Under the pieces are notes generated by a model, which worked only from the letters and a program-made list of their open reading frames with translations, was not told where the DNA came from and did no database searches. From Chakrabartyella piscis (GTDB taxonomy: Bacteria > Bacillota > Clostridia > Lachnospirales > Anaerotignaceae), in the NCBI GenBank assembly GCA_030067835.1, contig CP092441.1, forward strand, positions 1,240,001 to 1,304,000: 64,000 bases of DNA, written 5' to 3'. Position 1 is the stretch's first letter. The number at the start of each line of letters is the position of its first letter. The translations under genes were made by a program, and so were the position numbers. This document shows, piece after piece, positions 63,397 to 64,000 of the stretch.

Positions 63397-64000
63397 ATGA
63401 CTTTTGGTGCAAAAATACAACCGATTCTGATTTTAGCAGCAGCACTAGTAGGCTTGCTTTTGGGGAAATACACACCACTTGGTAATGTTTCATCAGGCTA
63501 CATTGAGCTGTTTTTGATGATGCTATTATACATTTTATTTTTGTCAGTGGATTTGGGGCAACTGAGAACTGCCTGCAAAAACATCAAATATACCAATGTG
63601 GCTTTGGTCATCAATTTCGTCATTACGCCAGTGATTGCCTATGTTCTGGGGAATGTTTTCTTCGGGGATTCCATTGAAATACGCATAGGGCTTTTGATGC
63701 TTTTGGTGACACCTTGCACTGATTGGTATCTGGTGTTTACAGGGCTTGCAAAAGGAAATGTGGAGCTGAATATTTCCATTCTTCCCATCAATTTGATTTT
63801 GCAAATTGTGTTGATGCCTGTGTATTTATTTGTATTTTTGGGCAGTGAAATTCAGATGGAAGTATCTCATTTGTTGCAAAGCATTGTATTTGTGTTATTG
63901 ATTCCATTTGTGTTTGCTCTTGTGACAAACCAAATACTCAAAAAGAAAGAAGTTATCAAAGAATGGGTATCTCAACAAAGCGACAACCTACAAATGCTAT
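63397..64000 (+). CDS. Arsenite/bile-acid-type permease (BASS superfamily), 3'-truncated by window end
   Basis: The frame opens at ATG 63397 (AGGAGAAGAAAC upstream) with MTFGAKIQPILILAAALVG and stays open to the window end (~201 codons). It has at least six hydrophobic segments and the stretch LVTPCTDWYLVFTGLAKGNV, which fits the arsenic-resistance/bile acid:Na+ symporter group. The substrate is not proven. Confidence 0.8.
   Translation, partial: MTFGAKIQPILILAAALVGLLLGKYTPLGNVSSGYIELFLMMLLYILFLSVDLGQLRTACKNIKYTNVALVINFVITPVIAYVLGNVFFGDSIEIRIGLLMLLVTPCTDWYLVFTGLAKGNVELNISILPINLILQIVLMPVYLFVFLGSEIQMEVSHLLQSIVFVLLIPFVFALVTNQILKKKEVIKEWVSQQSDNLQML

Overview
The window is AT-rich, has strong AGGAGG-type ribosome binding sites, and carries Tn1549/Tn4451-type mobile genes (MobP3 and MobV relaxases, TnpV, PrgI, VirB4, a VirD4-like coupling protein). 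This fits a low-GC Clostridia/Lachnospiraceae-type Firmicute chromosome. About four fifths of the window is mobile or derived from mobile elements. No rRNA, tRNA or CRISPR array was seen.

Layout. (1) 1-4.5 kb is an IS pile-up: an IS3-family copy (573-1791), an IS110-family element cut at both ends, and a second, different IS3-family element (3006-4304) sitting inside the IS110 upstream region. (2) 4.5-13.7 kb is the right part of a mobilizable element: a complexin-2-like small protein, a frameshifted MobV relaxase and TnpV, followed by an eight-gene cargo operon. The cargo has a DpnII-type (GATC) restriction-modification core plus a PD-(D/E)XK nuclease, a second DNA methyltransferase, a ParB-fold protein and a radical SAM enzyme. 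(3) 13.8-27.5 kb is a more complete sister element: repressor, excisionase, tyrosine integrase, MobC-like protein, RepA-like ATPase, complexin-2-like protein, MobV and TnpV. Its cargo, in the same slot after tnpV, is an HpaII-type (CCGG) restriction-modification system followed by a YobI-type P-loop NTPase. An IS110 element separates its xis and int. (4) 27.6-36.8 kb holds remnants on the minus strand: an integrase tail, a second identical IS3 copy in opposite orientation, a huge methylase/SNF2-helicase gene truncated at both ends, and a third tnpV. (5) 36.8-38.95 kb is an IS1634/IS4-like element.

(6) 39.0-45.4 kb is a sugar locus with the gene content of the Bacillus gmu (glucomannan) operon: 6-phospho-beta-glucosidase, PTS EIIC, EIIB and EIIA, mannose-6-phosphate isomerase, ROK fructokinase and a GntR regulator. 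No secreted mannanase is present. (7) 46.0-61.6 kb is the conjugation module of a Tn1549-like ICE: RHH regulator, C5 methyltransferase, TrbL/VirB6-like protein, PrgI, VirB4, NlpC/P60 hydrolase, MobC, MobP3 relaxase, TOPRIM primase and VirD4. A YhcG-type nuclease and a zinc-ribbon protein pair lie inside it. (8) 61.7-64.0 kb is the junction to probable host DNA: WYL-regulator and ZIP-transporter remnants, a TetR regulator with a clear operator, an HMA metal-binding protein, and an arsenite/bile-acid-type permease that runs off the window.

Taken together this is a defense-rich integration site. Two related mobilizable elements lie in tandem with different anti-phage cargo in the same slot, and IS-mediated deletions have trimmed their neighbours. 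The strongest candidates for new biology are the radical SAM/ParB-fold/methyltransferase/nuclease set behind the DpnII system, the IS110 upstream RNA with covarying stems, a conserved-looking overlapping frame inside the ICE methyltransferase, and the 11-bp-period repeat pairs at element ends.
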